Source: Burkholderiales bacterium (lineage in GTDB: Bacteria; Pseudomonadota; Gammaproteobacteria; Burkholderiales; Casimicrobiaceae). From it: a stretch of DNA of 64,000 bases. The DNA is taken from the NCBI GenBank assembly GCA_016790165.1, contig JAEUPL010000033.1, positions 123,325 through 187,324 of the forward strand, written 5' to 3'. This document shows positions 43,477-53,015 of this stretch, in pieces. How positions within the stretch are numbered: position 1 is the stretch's first letter; each line of letters starts with the position of its first letter. The notes under the pieces are model-generated. The model saw only the letters and a program-made list of their open reading frames with translations, did no database searches and was not told the origin of the DNA. A program made the translations under genes and the position numbers.

Positions 43477-46004
43477 CTGCTTCCAGTTTCATCGGGCAAT
43501 AGTTTCGCAATGTCCTGCGTTGTGTCAGCCAGCGCGGCGCGCAGCGCAGACGCGAGCGACCAAGCGTCCAGCGCGTGCTGCTGGATGGCAACGTCGGTGC
43601 GCGCGGCCAATTCGGCGTACTTCGGGTTGGCAAACAGAGGCCACACTGCCTTGAGCTGGTGGACCAATTTACCGATGCCTGCAGCGTCTCGCAGTGATAT
43701 GGCGTCGGTCAGAAGCGGCAGCATCCGCTCCCCCTGTCGCGCAAACTTGCGTGCTGCCGTGACAAAGAGCGCCTCGTCGCCCTCCAGTGCAGTCAGACCG
43801 TTGGCAAAGCGTACTTGCCAACGTTGACCCGGTTTGCGCAAGGTTTGCAGGATGACGTCGATGAGCGAACGCGTCGAGTATGGTTTTGCGACGTAACCGT
43901 CGAAGCCAGCACGAAGGCAAGCGTCTTGGTCACCGGCGATTGCGTGCGCGGTTACCGCAATGCATGGCGGCACGCTCTGCGGCATCTGCTGCCGCGCGGT
44001 TGCAAGCAGAGTGAAACCATCCATTTCAGGCATCTGGATGTCAACGAGGGCCACATCGAAACGGTCCGCACGCAACGCTTCCAGCGCAATCTTGCCGGAC
44101 GAAGCCAGTGTCACAGCGGCGCCGCGACGGCTGAGCAGCCGGTCAATCAGTGTTTGATTGACTTCGTTGTCTTCTACCACCAGCACACGCATGCCGCGTA
44201 GTTCATCGCTGGGTTGGCCCTGGATGAATGACGGCCCCGGCGTTGCGTTTGACGGCAGCAGGTTGTTTCGACCCACGGGTATGCGAAAGCGGAATTCCGA
44301 GCCGCGGCCCTCCGTGCTGCGCACGTCAATCGTGCCGCCGAGGCGTTCGACCAGACGCCGCGAAATCGTGAGCCCGAGCCCGGTGCCACCGTAAAGGCGC
44401 GTCACCGATGCATCGGCCTGAACGAAGGCATCAAATATTCGAGTCAGGCGCTCGTTCGGGATGCCGATGCCCGTATCGGCAACGCGCACATCGAGCGTCG
44501 AAACCGATTGCCCGACATCTGGCGATTCGAGTCTGAACGACACCTGAACCTTACCCTCGTTGGTGAACTTGATCGCGTTTGACACCAGATTCATGAGCAC
44601 CTGACGGATGCGCATCGGATCACTGATCAGGGTGGCCGTCTCGAAACCACCGTAGTCCACGTCCAACTGTAACCCTTTCTGCTGTGCGCGATGTGCGAGG
44701 GATTGCAGTACATCGCCCATTGCCCCCATGAGATGAAAGCTGACGCGTTCAAACTCAAAGCGGCCCGATTCGAGCTTGGAGAAATCAAGCACATCGTTGG
44801 CAACGTCGAGCAACGCGAGCGACGCGCTATGCGCCAGCCGGGCAAATTCCCGTTGCTGCGGCGTAAGCTCGGTCTCAAGGAGCAGCTCGGTCATCCCCAT
44901 CATCGCATTGAGAGGCGTGCGGATTTCGTGGCTCATGTTCGCCAGAAACTCACCTTTTGCGCGTGCCGCTTCCTCTGCAACTTGCTGAGCCCGCTTGAGC
45001 GATGTGATATCGACCCGGAAGCCCACGGTTCCACCATCTGGTGTTCTGCGTTCGGCAATTCGCAACCAGCGCCCGTCCGGGAGGCGCTGTTCTATTGAGG
45101 TATTGGCGTCCCGGTGGGCGGTCATTCTGGCGGCGATCCAGGCCTCTTCGTTACCGTGGGCGTCCGGGTATTGTCCCCGACGAACGCCTTCGCGGATGAT
45201 CGACTCGAATGGCGTCCCCGGCACCATCAGATCGGCCGATTGAATGTAGATGCGTCGATACTCATCATTGCACATGACGAACCGATCCTGGGCGTCATAC
45301 AGGACGAACCCGTCATCCAGCGTTGAGATCGCAGTTTGCAGGCGCTCCTGCGCAAGATCAGCCGCCTTTCGTGCGGAGGCTGCTGTCGCCTCGGCCCGAA
45401 CCTGCTCCGAAATATCGCGCAAGAACGCGGTGAAGCGGACCCCATCCATGGAGTCACTTCGATTGATCGATATCTCAACAGGAAATTCACTGCCGTCGTA
45501 ACGTTGGGCAGTTAGCCGGAGGCGTTGGCCGATGATTTGTGAGCGCCCTGTTGCGAGGTGGCGTCGCATGCCCGCCGCGTGCTGCTGCCGTGCCGAGGGC
45601 GGGATGACAATTGCGGCCATATCGTGGCCGATAGCGCGTCGTCTGGAAACCCCAAACATGCGCTCGGCGGATGGCGAGAAGTAGGTGATGCGTCCTCGCG
45701 CATCAACAGTGATTACCGCGTCAAGCGCAGCATTCAGTGTGCTCTCGAGGCCGCTGGCCGACCGTGCGAGGTTGGTTTCCCGTGCTTTGGCTTCGAGAAG
45801 TCGGGCGGACAAGAGGCGCTTTATCGGCAAAGGTGCCGGTATGGCCTGAATCTCCTTGTGTGCTGCGGCCTGGTCTTCGCGGTCCAGAGCAGCCTCAATC
45901 CGCACGACCGCGATGGTGATGGTTCGTCGCCAATACGCAAGCGCTGCCGCAATCACTACAAGGGACACGCCGACGACCATTGCCGGAATTAACGCGCCGT
46001 CCAT
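43473..46004 (-). CDS. hybrid sensor histidine kinase with receiver and Hpt domains
   Basis: The protein is 843 residues. An N-terminal membrane span (VVGVSLVVIAAALAYW) is followed by two PAS domains: LNAALDAVITVDARGRITYF, and ISTLDDGFVLYDAQDRFVMC with a PAC-like tail. Next come HisKA (FLANMSHEIRTPLNAMMGM), an ATPase domain (VLMNLVSNAIKF; GIGIPNERL), a receiver (VLVVEDNEVNQTLID; LVDIQMPEMDG) and a C-terminal Hpt with VHQLKAVW. This gives a full His-Asp-His phosphorelay ending on the neighbouring regulator. ATG 46004 is chosen; the longer frame adds 22 residues. Confidence 0.88.
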   Translation of the reverse strand: MDGALIPAMVVGVSLVVIAAALAYWRRTITIAVVRIEAALDREDQAAAHKEIQAIPAPLPIKRLLSARLLEAKARETNLARSASGLESTLNAALDAVITVDARGRITYFSPSAERMFGVSRRRAIGHDMAAIVIPPSARQQHAAGMRRHLATGRSQIIGQRLRLTAQRYDGSEFPVEISINRSDSMDGVRFTAFLRDISEQVRAEATAASARKAADLAQERLQTAISTLDDGFVLYDAQDRFVMCNDEYRRIYIQSADLMVPGTPFESIIREGVRRGQYPDAHGNEEAWIAARMTAHRDANTSIEQRLPDGRWLRIAERRTPDGGTVGFRVDITSLKRAQQVAEEAARAKGEFLANMSHEIRTPLNAMMGMTELLLETELTPQQREFARLAHSASLALLDVANDVLDFSKLESGRFEFERVSFHLMGAMGDVLQSLAHRAQQKGLQLDVDYGGFETATLISDPMRIRQVLMNLVSNAIKFTNEGKVQVSFRLESPDVGQSVSTLDVRVADTGIGIPNERLTRIFDAFVQADASVTRLYGGTGLGLTISRRLVERLGGTIDVRSTEGRGSEFRFRIPVGRNNLLPSNATPGPSFIQGQPSDELRGMRVLVVEDNEVNQTLIDRLLSRRGAAVTLASSGKIALEALRADRFDVALVDIQMPEMDGFTLLATARQQMPQSVPPCIAVTAHAIAGDQDACLRAGFDGYVAKPYSTRSLIDVILQTLRKPGQRWQVRFANGLTALEGDEALFVTAARKFARQGERMLPLLTDAISLRDAAGIGKLVHQLKAVWPLFANPKYAELAARTDVAIQQHALDAWSLASALRAALADTTQDIAKLLPDETGSR

Positions 46005-46222
46005 CTCGGTTCTCACACTCCCTAACTCTGGCACTGCCGCCGACTTAGATGCTGTGCATCGGCCCGACACGCTTTTGCCTGTTGACTCGCGGATACTAGC
46101 TGCAAACGCGGGTTGAGCGGACCACGGATCTGTGTTGCTATCCGGGGTTCGTGTCGCGAAAACGGCGCGGGGCGCGCATCAGCTCGGACAACGCGGTTTC
46201 CCAGTGTTGGATTGTGCGTAGA

Positions 46223-46242
46223 GTGGAGTCTCTAGACTCCAC
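46223..46242. promoter_or_regulatory. 20-bp perfect inverted repeat upstream of the acyl-CoA dehydrogenase
   Basis: GTGGAGTC-TCTA-GACTCCAC: 8-bp arms with a 4-bp spacer, 88 bp upstream of the acyl-CoA dehydrogenase start. This size and symmetry suits a TetR-type operator, common before fatty-acid catabolic genes. There is no T-run, so it is not a terminator. Confidence 0.5.
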
Positions 46243-46330
46243 AAAATCGGAGTTTCAAACGATAAATTGAATCGGTCGTAAGTCACAATCCGTCGCAATC
46301 TGGTTTTTGGATGTTGTGAAGGAGAGAACC

Positions 46331-48121
46331 ATGCCGACCTACACCCCCCCGCTGCGCGACATGCGCTTTGTGATGGAAGAGCTGCTCGACGTCCCCGGCG
46401 AGCTGAAAACACTGCCCGCTCATGCCGAGACCGACATGGACACCATCATGGCGATCGCCGAAGAGGGTGGCAAATTTGCCGCCGAGGTGTTGTTCCCGCT
46501 AAACCAGTCGGGTGACCGCGAAGGCTGTGTGTTCGACCAAAAGACGCACAACGTCACGGCGCCGAAAGGCTACAAGGAGGCCTACAAGCAGTTCGTCGAG
46601 GGCGGCTGGGCTGCGCTGTCGTGCGACCCGGAATATGGTGGCCAGGGCCTGCCGATTGTGGTCAATCAGTGCGTCTACGAATTCTTGAACTCGGCGAATC
46701 AGGCGTGGACGATGTACCCCGGCCTCACACACGGCGCCTACGAATGCCTGCACGCGCACGGCACGCCCGAGCAGAAGGCGCTGTACCTGCCCAAGATCAC
46801 CACCGGCGAGTGGACGGGCACCATGTGCCTGACCGAGCCGCACTGCGGCACCGATCTGGGCCTGCTGCGCACCAAGGCCGAGCCGAACGCCGATGGCAGC
46901 TACACCATCACCGGCAACAAGATTTTCATCAGCTCGGGCGAGCATGACCTTGCCGAGAACATCGTGCACCTCGTGCTTGCACGCCTGCCCGACGCACCGC
47001 AGGGCTCGAAAGGCATCTCGCTGTTCATCGTGCCGAAGTTCATTCCGAACGCGGATCAATCGCTCGGCGAGCGCAACAAGATCTTCTGCACCGGCCTCGA
47101 ACACAAGATGGGGATTCACAGCAACGCCACCTGCCAGATCGCGCTCGACGGCGCCAAAGGCTGGCTGGTCGGCCAGCCCAACAAAGGCCTCGCTGCGATG
47201 TTTGTCATGATGAACGCGGCGCGCATCGGCGTCGGCATGCAGTCTCAGGGCCTCACGGAAGTCGCGTTCCAGAACGCGCTGGCTTACGCCAAAGACCGCA
47301 TCCAGATGCGCTCGCTCTCCGGTCCGAAGAACCCGGACAAACCCGCAGACTCAATTCTTGTGCACCCCGACGTCCGCAAGATGTTGCTCACCGCGAAGGC
47401 CTATGCCGAAGGTGGCCGGGCACTTTCACTCTACTGTGCGTTGCTCATCGACAAGGAGCTCAATCACCCGGACGAAGCCGTCCGCAAGGAATGTGCTGAA
47501 CTCGTGGCGCTGTTGACGCCGATCGTCAAGGCCTTCATCACTGACAACGGATGGATTTCCACCTCGCACTGCATGCAGGTGTTTGGCGGCCACGGTTACA
47601 TCGCCGAGTGGGGCATGGAGCAGTTCGTGCGCGACGCCCGCATCAACATGATCTACGAAGGCACCAACACCATCCAGTCACTCGATCTGCTCGGCCGCAA
47701 GGTCCTCGGCAATCAGGGCGCCACGCTCAAGAAACTCGGCGCCGTGATGGAGGAATTCGCCGAGAGCTGCGAGGGCGATGAGGCGATGCAGGAATTCATC
47801 GGCCCCATGCTCAAGGCGGCCGAACTATGGTCAACACTCACCTTTGAAATCGGCAGCCAGGCGATGAAAAATCCGGAAGTCGTTGGCGCCGCTGCGGTCG
47901 ACTATATGCGTGTTGCGGGCCACACGGTGTTCGCTTTCTGGTTCGCCAAAATGGCCCGGATCGCGCTCGCCAGAAAGGACTCGGGCGATCCGTTCTACGC
48001 GGCAAAGCTGCAAACGGCACGGTTCTACTTCGCGAAACTGCTGCCCGAGATCGAGAGTTGCGCGATCACGGCGCGCGCTGGCTTGCAGCCGCTCATGGAG
48101 ACGGAGCTGGCGCTCGCGTAG
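46331..48121 (+). CDS. acyl-CoA dehydrogenase with C-terminal extension (DmdC-like subgroup)
   Basis: A 596-residue protein, about 200 longer than classical acyl-CoA dehydrogenases because of the C-terminal domain seen in the subgroup including 3-methylmercaptopropionyl-CoA dehydrogenase. It starts MPTYTPPLRDMRFVMEELLD; CLTEPHCGTDLGLLRTKA is the FAD/substrate motif, and CMQVFGGHGYIAEWGMEQFV carries the second signature. It oxidises an acyl-CoA at the alpha-beta carbons. ATG 46331 is preceded by GAAGGAGAGAACC. A terminator follows. The natural substrate is not evident. Confidence 0.88.
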   Translation: MPTYTPPLRDMRFVMEELLDVPGELKTLPAHAETDMDTIMAIAEEGGKFAAEVLFPLNQSGDREGCVFDQKTHNVTAPKGYKEAYKQFVEGGWAALSCDPEYGGQGLPIVVNQCVYEFLNSANQAWTMYPGLTHGAYECLHAHGTPEQKALYLPKITTGEWTGTMCLTEPHCGTDLGLLRTKAEPNADGSYTITGNKIFISSGEHDLAENIVHLVLARLPDAPQGSKGISLFIVPKFIPNADQSLGERNKIFCTGLEHKMGIHSNATCQIALDGAKGWLVGQPNKGLAAMFVMMNAARIGVGMQSQGLTEVAFQNALAYAKDRIQMRSLSGPKNPDKPADSILVHPDVRKMLLTAKAYAEGGRALSLYCALLIDKELNHPDEAVRKECAELVALLTPIVKAFITDNGWISTSHCMQVFGGHGYIAEWGMEQFVRDARINMIYEGTNTIQSLDLLGRKVLGNQGATLKKLGAVMEEFAESCEGDEAMQEFIGPMLKAAELWSTLTFEIGSQAMKNPEVVGAAAVDYMRVAGHTVFAFWFAKMARIALARKDSGDPFYAAKLQTARFYFAKLLPEIESCAITARAGLQPLMETELALA

Positions 48122-48147
48122 GCCGTCGTCGATCGTGCCAACCCCGG

Positions 48148-48179
48148 AACGGCCCCCTCAATCGAGGTGGGCCGTTTTT
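48148..48179 (+). terminator. rho-independent terminator of the acyl-CoA dehydrogenase gene
   Basis: AACGGCCC and CCTC pair with GAGG and GGGCCGTT around a 4-nt loop (12 bp with one bulge), followed by TTTTT. It begins 27 nt after the stop codon. Confidence 0.9.
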
Positions 48180-48205
48180 CATGGTGCTCCGCCGCATCGA
48201 CTGCC

Positions 48206-48342
48206 GAGCAGCTTTCGTTGTTAATCGACCAGCCCGCGGCGCATACAGACCGATTTTGGCTAAAGTCGACTATTGCGATTCTTGCGATAAGAGTACCTTG
48301 CAAGCGTCGATAGCGCTCGAAATGGCCTAAAAGCTGTTTCTG
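48206..48342. repeat. palindromic intergenic repeat, possible copy C
   Basis: Ends CAGCTTTCGTTG and TAAAAGCTGTTTC are inverted, and the centre TAAAGTCGACTATT has the motif shared with the copies at 31.1 and 57.9 kb. The arms between are less conserved than in other copies. Confidence 0.35.
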
Positions 48343-48466
48343 CCCAACGCCGTCCGTCGCAGCTCAGTCACCAGAATCGTCGATACGTCGCAATTTAGCC
48401 GGGCGCCGCCCTGACGGCTGCCTGGATCACGTATTCTCTAAAGCTTGCTACACAAGGAAGATTGCG

Positions 48467-51166
48467 ATGCGGGATCGTCATTCGGGAAGTGCCGCGCTGG
48501 TCGCGCTAATACTCGCGTTATTCACAATCGCAGACACAGCGGTCGCCCGTGAAGGCTACCGGACGTTCTGGCGTGGTCAGTGGGTTGACTACGTGGAGGA
48601 GGGCGATTTCGCCGTCACCGATGGCGACATCATCATCGGCCACAAGGATGCGGTTCGTGAGTGGCGCCTGATTGCCGAGCGTGCATTGGCAAAGGGGGGC
48701 CTCGAATCGGCCAAGGCGCTCACGCTCGACAACACCGGACGGCTGTGGCAACGTGCCGCCAGTGGCGTGGTGGAGGTGCCGTACACCGTTGACGCGGGCA
48801 ACGCGACGACCATCGCCAGTGCGGTGGCGGAGGTGAACCGGGTGATGGCGGGCGTGTTGCAGTGGGTGCCCCGAGCGGCAGAGACGGACTACGTGTCATT
48901 CAATCTCACCGCGTCCAATTCCGGCGCCTGTGCCAGCTCCGTGGGCCGAGTGGGGGGCAAACAAATCATTTCCGGCGATCCGGAGTGTGGCGTCTCAACG
49001 CTGGTGCACGAAATGGGCCACGCGTTGGGTTTGTGGCACGTGCAGCAGGATGGCGCGGCATCGGCGTATGTCGAGCTTCGCATGGACAAGATGGATCCGG
49101 CCAAGCGCAACAACAACCAGCCCATTTTTGCGACGCGAACGCAGGGCGGCTACGACTACTCGTCGATCATGCACTATGGTCGTACCAATTTCCCGATTTC
49201 TGCGGAACGGGTGACGCTGGAGACGCGTCCGGCAGGTATCGATGTCAACAGCTTCGCGACCTATTCGCCTGCCGACGTCGACGCCTTGCTGCGCCTGTAT
49301 GGTGCAGCGCCCACGCGCACGACCGTGACGTCCAATCCGGCTGGATTGAGCCTGCTCGTTGACGGCGTTGCGGTGACCACGCCGGCGGTCTTTGATTGGC
49401 CGATCGGCTCGGTGCATCGAATCTGGGCACCTGATTCGTTGCAGCAGAAGGACGGTTTTACCTTTGCTTTTGGACGCTGGAGCCACGATCCGTCGCTGAC
49501 GCCGTCGCGACAGCTGACCTGGCAAGTGGTGGCCGGCGATGGTGGTCTTGGCAGCCCAACATCGGCGCCGGCGTCCACGGTGCTGACCGCCAATTTTGTC
49601 CGTCTCGTCAACGTCAGCCCGACGGCGGCCGTGCAAGCCGGCGGCACATCGACGGTGACACCCCGCTCCACGCCATGGCCGGGTACCGCCTCACTCTATC
49701 CGCAGTACTCCGTGTTCGATCTGAATGCCGCGCCGGCATCGGGCTACCAGCACTATTTCACCTGGGGTGCCGCGTTTGCATCGAATGGTGGTGCGGGCCT
49801 GATTCCCAACCTGACCCTGATGATCAGTGGGTCGCTCGCGACGCAGACCCTCGGCGCGCAATTCCACAACGGCCCCGCTCTGTTGGTGAACGCGGTTGGC
49901 AATGGCGTGGTCGACGGAGTGAGCGTGGCCATCACACCGCCGGGCGGGACGACGTCCTCCTCGATCGCACCCCGCATCGCACGGACGACGCAAGGCACGT
50001 GGAAGTTTGCGATGAGCTCGCCGCAACTGATCGGCTCGAGCATTCGCCACTATTTTGATAGTTACGATGGCTTCGATAACAACACCACGGGCGAAGTGGC
50101 GATGCCGTCCAGCGGAACGCGCAGCGTGACCATCAACGCACATCGTGAGGTCGCGCCCTACAAACAGGTGGTGCCGTCGTGTGCCGGCATCATCTCGTTG
50201 AGCGATTCGAGCACGTGGTTGCGAACGGGCTCGGCGCTGAACGTGTCATTGGGCACGCTGTATGGCAGTGCGTTTACCGGCTGGCGCGGGACACTCAGCG
50301 GTACGGCGACGAGCGCGTCGATCACCGTCGGAACGACGGTTCCCGAGTTCGTGGCCCGCTTCAATACGACCGCGGAACCCCTTGCACTCGAAAGCGTCTC
50401 GCCGCCCGTGCTGGGCGACGACTCGACCGCGACGACACTGACGATCACGGGGACCGGCTTCACGCCGCAAACCATGGTGTCGCTCGGAAGTACGGCGCTG
50501 GCGCCAACCTACGTCGATGCGCGCACCCTTCGCGTCACGGTGAATCGCCCGGCGCTCGCGCTCGCGGGTCGTATGGCACTGAGCGCCACCAATCTCATCG
50601 CGCAAGGCTGCGCGGTGGTTAGCAACGCCTTGCCAATCGATTTGCTTCCCGTGGGCAACAAGGTCGGCGTCGCACTCACCGAGTACTACCACGCTGCGCT
50701 CGACTACTATTTTCTCACCGGGGACGCCGGCAACAAGGCGATTCTCGATGGGCTGGCCGACTGGCGTCGCACCGGCGGCGAGATCAAGTTGTACGCCGTA
50801 CCCACGGTGGAAACCGTTCCGCTCGAGCGCCACTTCTTCGCTCGCGTCGCCCGCGCCGGCACACGTGGCAGCCACTTTTTCAGTGCCTTGCCCGCAGATC
50901 AACTGCTATTCACCAGTTTGAATCCGACCAATGCCGCGCTTGACGCGAAGCCGTATCTCGAAGGCATCGAGGGGCATACGGTACCGAAGCTCGCGAGCGG
51001 CGCCTGCCCCGCAGGCAGCAGTCCCGTGTATCGCGCGTACAAAGGCCCGCCACGCTACGTTGACGACGGCAACCACCGTTTCAGTGCCAGCCTCGCGCAA
51101 CACCAGGACATGGTGAACCGCCTTGGCTGGACGGACGAGGGTGTGGCGTTTTGTGGGTTGAACTGA
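48467..51166 (+). CDS. secreted astacin-like metalloprotease with IPT/TIG and DUF5648-type domains
   Basis: The protein is 899 residues with a signal peptide (ALVALILALFTIADTAVA). The zinc site HEMGHALGLWH is at 181-191 and the Met-turn SIMHYGR at 233-239, the astacin (M12A) layout. Middle regions look like beta-rich repeats. About residue 645 an IPT/TIG Ig-like domain begins (LALESVSPPVLGDDSTATTL), and the last 170 residues (VGVALTEYYHAALDYYFLTG, ADWRRTGGEIKLYAV) resemble DUF5648 repeats found on bacterial exported proteins. AAGGAAG precedes the ATG. No sorting tail for exosortase H is present. Confidence 0.85.
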   Translation: MRDRHSGSAALVALILALFTIADTAVAREGYRTFWRGQWVDYVEEGDFAVTDGDIIIGHKDAVREWRLIAERALAKGGLESAKALTLDNTGRLWQRAASGVVEVPYTVDAGNATTIASAVAEVNRVMAGVLQWVPRAAETDYVSFNLTASNSGACASSVGRVGGKQIISGDPECGVSTLVHEMGHALGLWHVQQDGAASAYVELRMDKMDPAKRNNNQPIFATRTQGGYDYSSIMHYGRTNFPISAERVTLETRPAGIDVNSFATYSPADVDALLRLYGAAPTRTTVTSNPAGLSLLVDGVAVTTPAVFDWPIGSVHRIWAPDSLQQKDGFTFAFGRWSHDPSLTPSRQLTWQVVAGDGGLGSPTSAPASTVLTANFVRLVNVSPTAAVQAGGTSTVTPRSTPWPGTASLYPQYSVFDLNAAPASGYQHYFTWGAAFASNGGAGLIPNLTLMISGSLATQTLGAQFHNGPALLVNAVGNGVVDGVSVAITPPGGTTSSSIAPRIARTTQGTWKFAMSSPQLIGSSIRHYFDSYDGFDNNTTGEVAMPSSGTRSVTINAHREVAPYKQVVPSCAGIISLSDSSTWLRTGSALNVSLGTLYGSAFTGWRGTLSGTATSASITVGTTVPEFVARFNTTAEPLALESVSPPVLGDDSTATTLTITGTGFTPQTMVSLGSTALAPTYVDARTLRVTVNRPALALAGRMALSATNLIAQGCAVVSNALPIDLLPVGNKVGVALTEYYHAALDYYFLTGDAGNKAILDGLADWRRTGGEIKLYAVPTVETVPLERHFFARVARAGTRGSHFFSALPADQLLFTSLNPTNAALDAKPYLEGIEGHTVPKLASGACPAGSSPVYRAYKGPPRYVDDGNHRFSASLAQHQDMVNRLGWTDEGVAFCGLN

Positions 51167-51174
51167 CGCGTTTG

Positions 51175-52701
51175 CTAGCGCTTGCCGCCAAAGATCGATC
51201 CCAGCACACCGCGAATCACCCGCCGCCCGACTTCACTGCCCACGGCGCGCGCCGCACTCTTGAGCGCGGCTTCGCCGACAGTTTGCCGTGAGCGTGGCGT
51301 GGGCTTGCTGCTCAACACATCGCCCAGGACGCCGCCCACCTTGCTGAAAAAGCCGGGTTCATCCTTGCCGGCTTCCTGGTTGCTGTCGGCTGGCGAGCCG
51401 GTCGCTTGCTCCATGCGCGCCGACACGCGGCCCGTGAGTTTTTCGTAAGCGCTTTCGCGATCTTCTGCCCGGTCGTAGATGCCTGCAACCAGCGAATTGC
51501 TGACCAGTGCGGCGCGCTCTGCGCTGGTCACCGGGCCGATGCGCGACGAGGGCGGAATCATCCAGCAACGCTCGACCGGATTGGGGCGTCCCTTTTCGTC
51601 GAGGAATGAGACGAGCGCCTCGCCTGTGGCGAGTTCCGTGATGGCTTGCTCAGTGTTGATTTTCGGATTCGGGCGGAACGTCGATGCCGCCGTCTTCACC
51701 GCCTCAGCGTCGCGCGGCGTGTAGGCGCGCAGCGCGTGTTGAATGCGGTTTCCCAGTTGTCCGAGCACCACGTCGGGCACGTCGAGCGGATTTTGCGTCA
51801 CGAAATAAACGCCCACGCCTTTTGAGCGTACCAGCCGCACGACCTGTTCGATGCGAGCGCGGAGTTCCGGCGGCGCTTCGTTAAACAACAAGTGCGCTTC
51901 GTCGAAAAAGAACACCAGCTTCGGCTGATCGGGGTCGCCGACTTCGGGCAACGTTTCGAAGAGTTCCGACAGCAGCCACAACAAGAACGTCGCGTAAATG
52001 CGCGGGTTCGCGAGCAGCTTGTCAGCCGCCAAAATATTGACGACCCCTTTGCCGTCCACCGTCTGCATCAAGTCCGAAAGATTCAGCGCCGGCTCGCCAA
52101 AAAACTTCTCACCGCCTTGCGATTCGAGCGTCAAGATGCCGCGCTGAATCGCGCCGATACTCGCGCCGGAAATGTTGCCGTAGTTGAGTTGGTACTCCTT
52201 CGCGTTCTCGCCCGCGTGCGCGAGGAGCGCGCGCAGGTCTTTGAGGTCGAGCAGCAAGAGTCCCTTGTCGTCGGCAATCTTGAACACCGCCGTCAACACG
52301 CCGCTCTGCGTCTCGTTCAAATTCAAAATGCGCGACAGCAACAACGGCCCCATCTCGGCCACCGTAGCGCGGAGCGGGTGCCCTTGCTCGCCGAATACGT
52401 CCCAGCAGGTGACCGGGAACGCTTCGTTCGCGTAGGCGGTGAGTTTCAGCAGATTCACCCGGTCCGTCACGCGCTGATTGCCGCCGCCCGCCTGCGATAG
52501 CCCCGTCAAATCGCCTTTCACGTCGGCCATGAACACCGGCACGCCCAGCCGCGAGAAGCCCTCGGCGAGTACTTGCAGGCTCACGGTCTTGCCAGTGCCC
52601 GTGGCGCCGGTAATCAGGCCGTGTCGGTTGGCGAGCTTGGGGAGCAGGCAGACATCGGTGTTTTGATCGGTGCTGCGGGCGACGAGGAACGGACTGGCCA
52701 T
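51175..52701 (-). CDS. HerA-like ATPase of the DUF853 (YjgR) family
   Basis: A 508-residue protein. Walker A is GATGTGKTVSLQVLAEGF (about 33-50), Walker B LVFFFDEAHLLFNE (about 260), followed by the arginine-finger region GVYFVTQNPLDVPD, matching the DUF853/YjgR branch of HerA-FtsK ATPases. The role is not established. The C-terminus, VLGSIFGGKR, is Gly-rich and basic. It is convergent with the protease, with 8 bp between stops, and lies alone. Confidence 0.88.
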   Translation of the reverse strand: MASPFLVARSTDQNTDVCLLPKLANRHGLITGATGTGKTVSLQVLAEGFSRLGVPVFMADVKGDLTGLSQAGGGNQRVTDRVNLLKLTAYANEAFPVTCWDVFGEQGHPLRATVAEMGPLLLSRILNLNETQSGVLTAVFKIADDKGLLLLDLKDLRALLAHAGENAKEYQLNYGNISGASIGAIQRGILTLESQGGEKFFGEPALNLSDLMQTVDGKGVVNILAADKLLANPRIYATFLLWLLSELFETLPEVGDPDQPKLVFFFDEAHLLFNEAPPELRARIEQVVRLVRSKGVGVYFVTQNPLDVPDVVLGQLGNRIQHALRAYTPRDAEAVKTAASTFRPNPKINTEQAITELATGEALVSFLDEKGRPNPVERCWMIPPSSRIGPVTSAERAALVSNSLVAGIYDRAEDRESAYEKLTGRVSARMEQATGSPADSNQEAGKDEPGFFSKVGGVLGDVLSSKPTPRSRQTVGEAALKSAARAVGSEVGRRVIRGVLGSIFGGKR

Positions 52702-52810
52702 ATCGGTGAATTCGAGCGGGTGGGAAACACAGCATCGTACTGTATCGGCTTTTTCAGGGGCAGAGCATGGCGCGGTTGGGGGGGCGCCGCGCCAATGGCC
52801 GATAATTCAC

Positions 52811-52980
52811 TTAAGGAAACGCTGAACAAGTCTCACGCGCACGTCGCTTCAATGGGCTTGGGCGATCTGCGAGCCAAAAATTTCTCGCCATAGCCCCGCT
52901 ATGAGTCCAAATTTTCGGCTCCCCGCTCATCCCAGCCCGACGCGCGACGTGTCGCGCAGACTCGTTCAGCGTTTCCTTAA
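52811..52980. mobile_element. 170-bp palindromic MITE-like element
   Basis: Perfect 17-bp terminal inverted repeats: TTAAGGAAACGCTGAAC at 52811 and its complement ending at 52980. Inside, AAGTCT...AGACTC and GAGCCAAAAATTTC...AAATTTTCGGCTC continue the symmetry, so nearly the whole element can fold into one hairpin around CATAGCCCCGCTATG. There is no coding capacity. It sits between the DUF853 gene and an SDR gene. This is the structure of a non-autonomous transposable element. Confidence 0.75.
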
Positions 52981-53015
52981 CGTTTACGTCAATTGAGAGC
53001 GGGAAGGGGAGAGTC

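Noticed and set aside
46070-46120. Possible fifth copy of the palindromic intergenic repeat (CGCTTTTGCCTGTTGACTCG)
   Set aside because: Lacks the central AGTCGA and a matching right arm.
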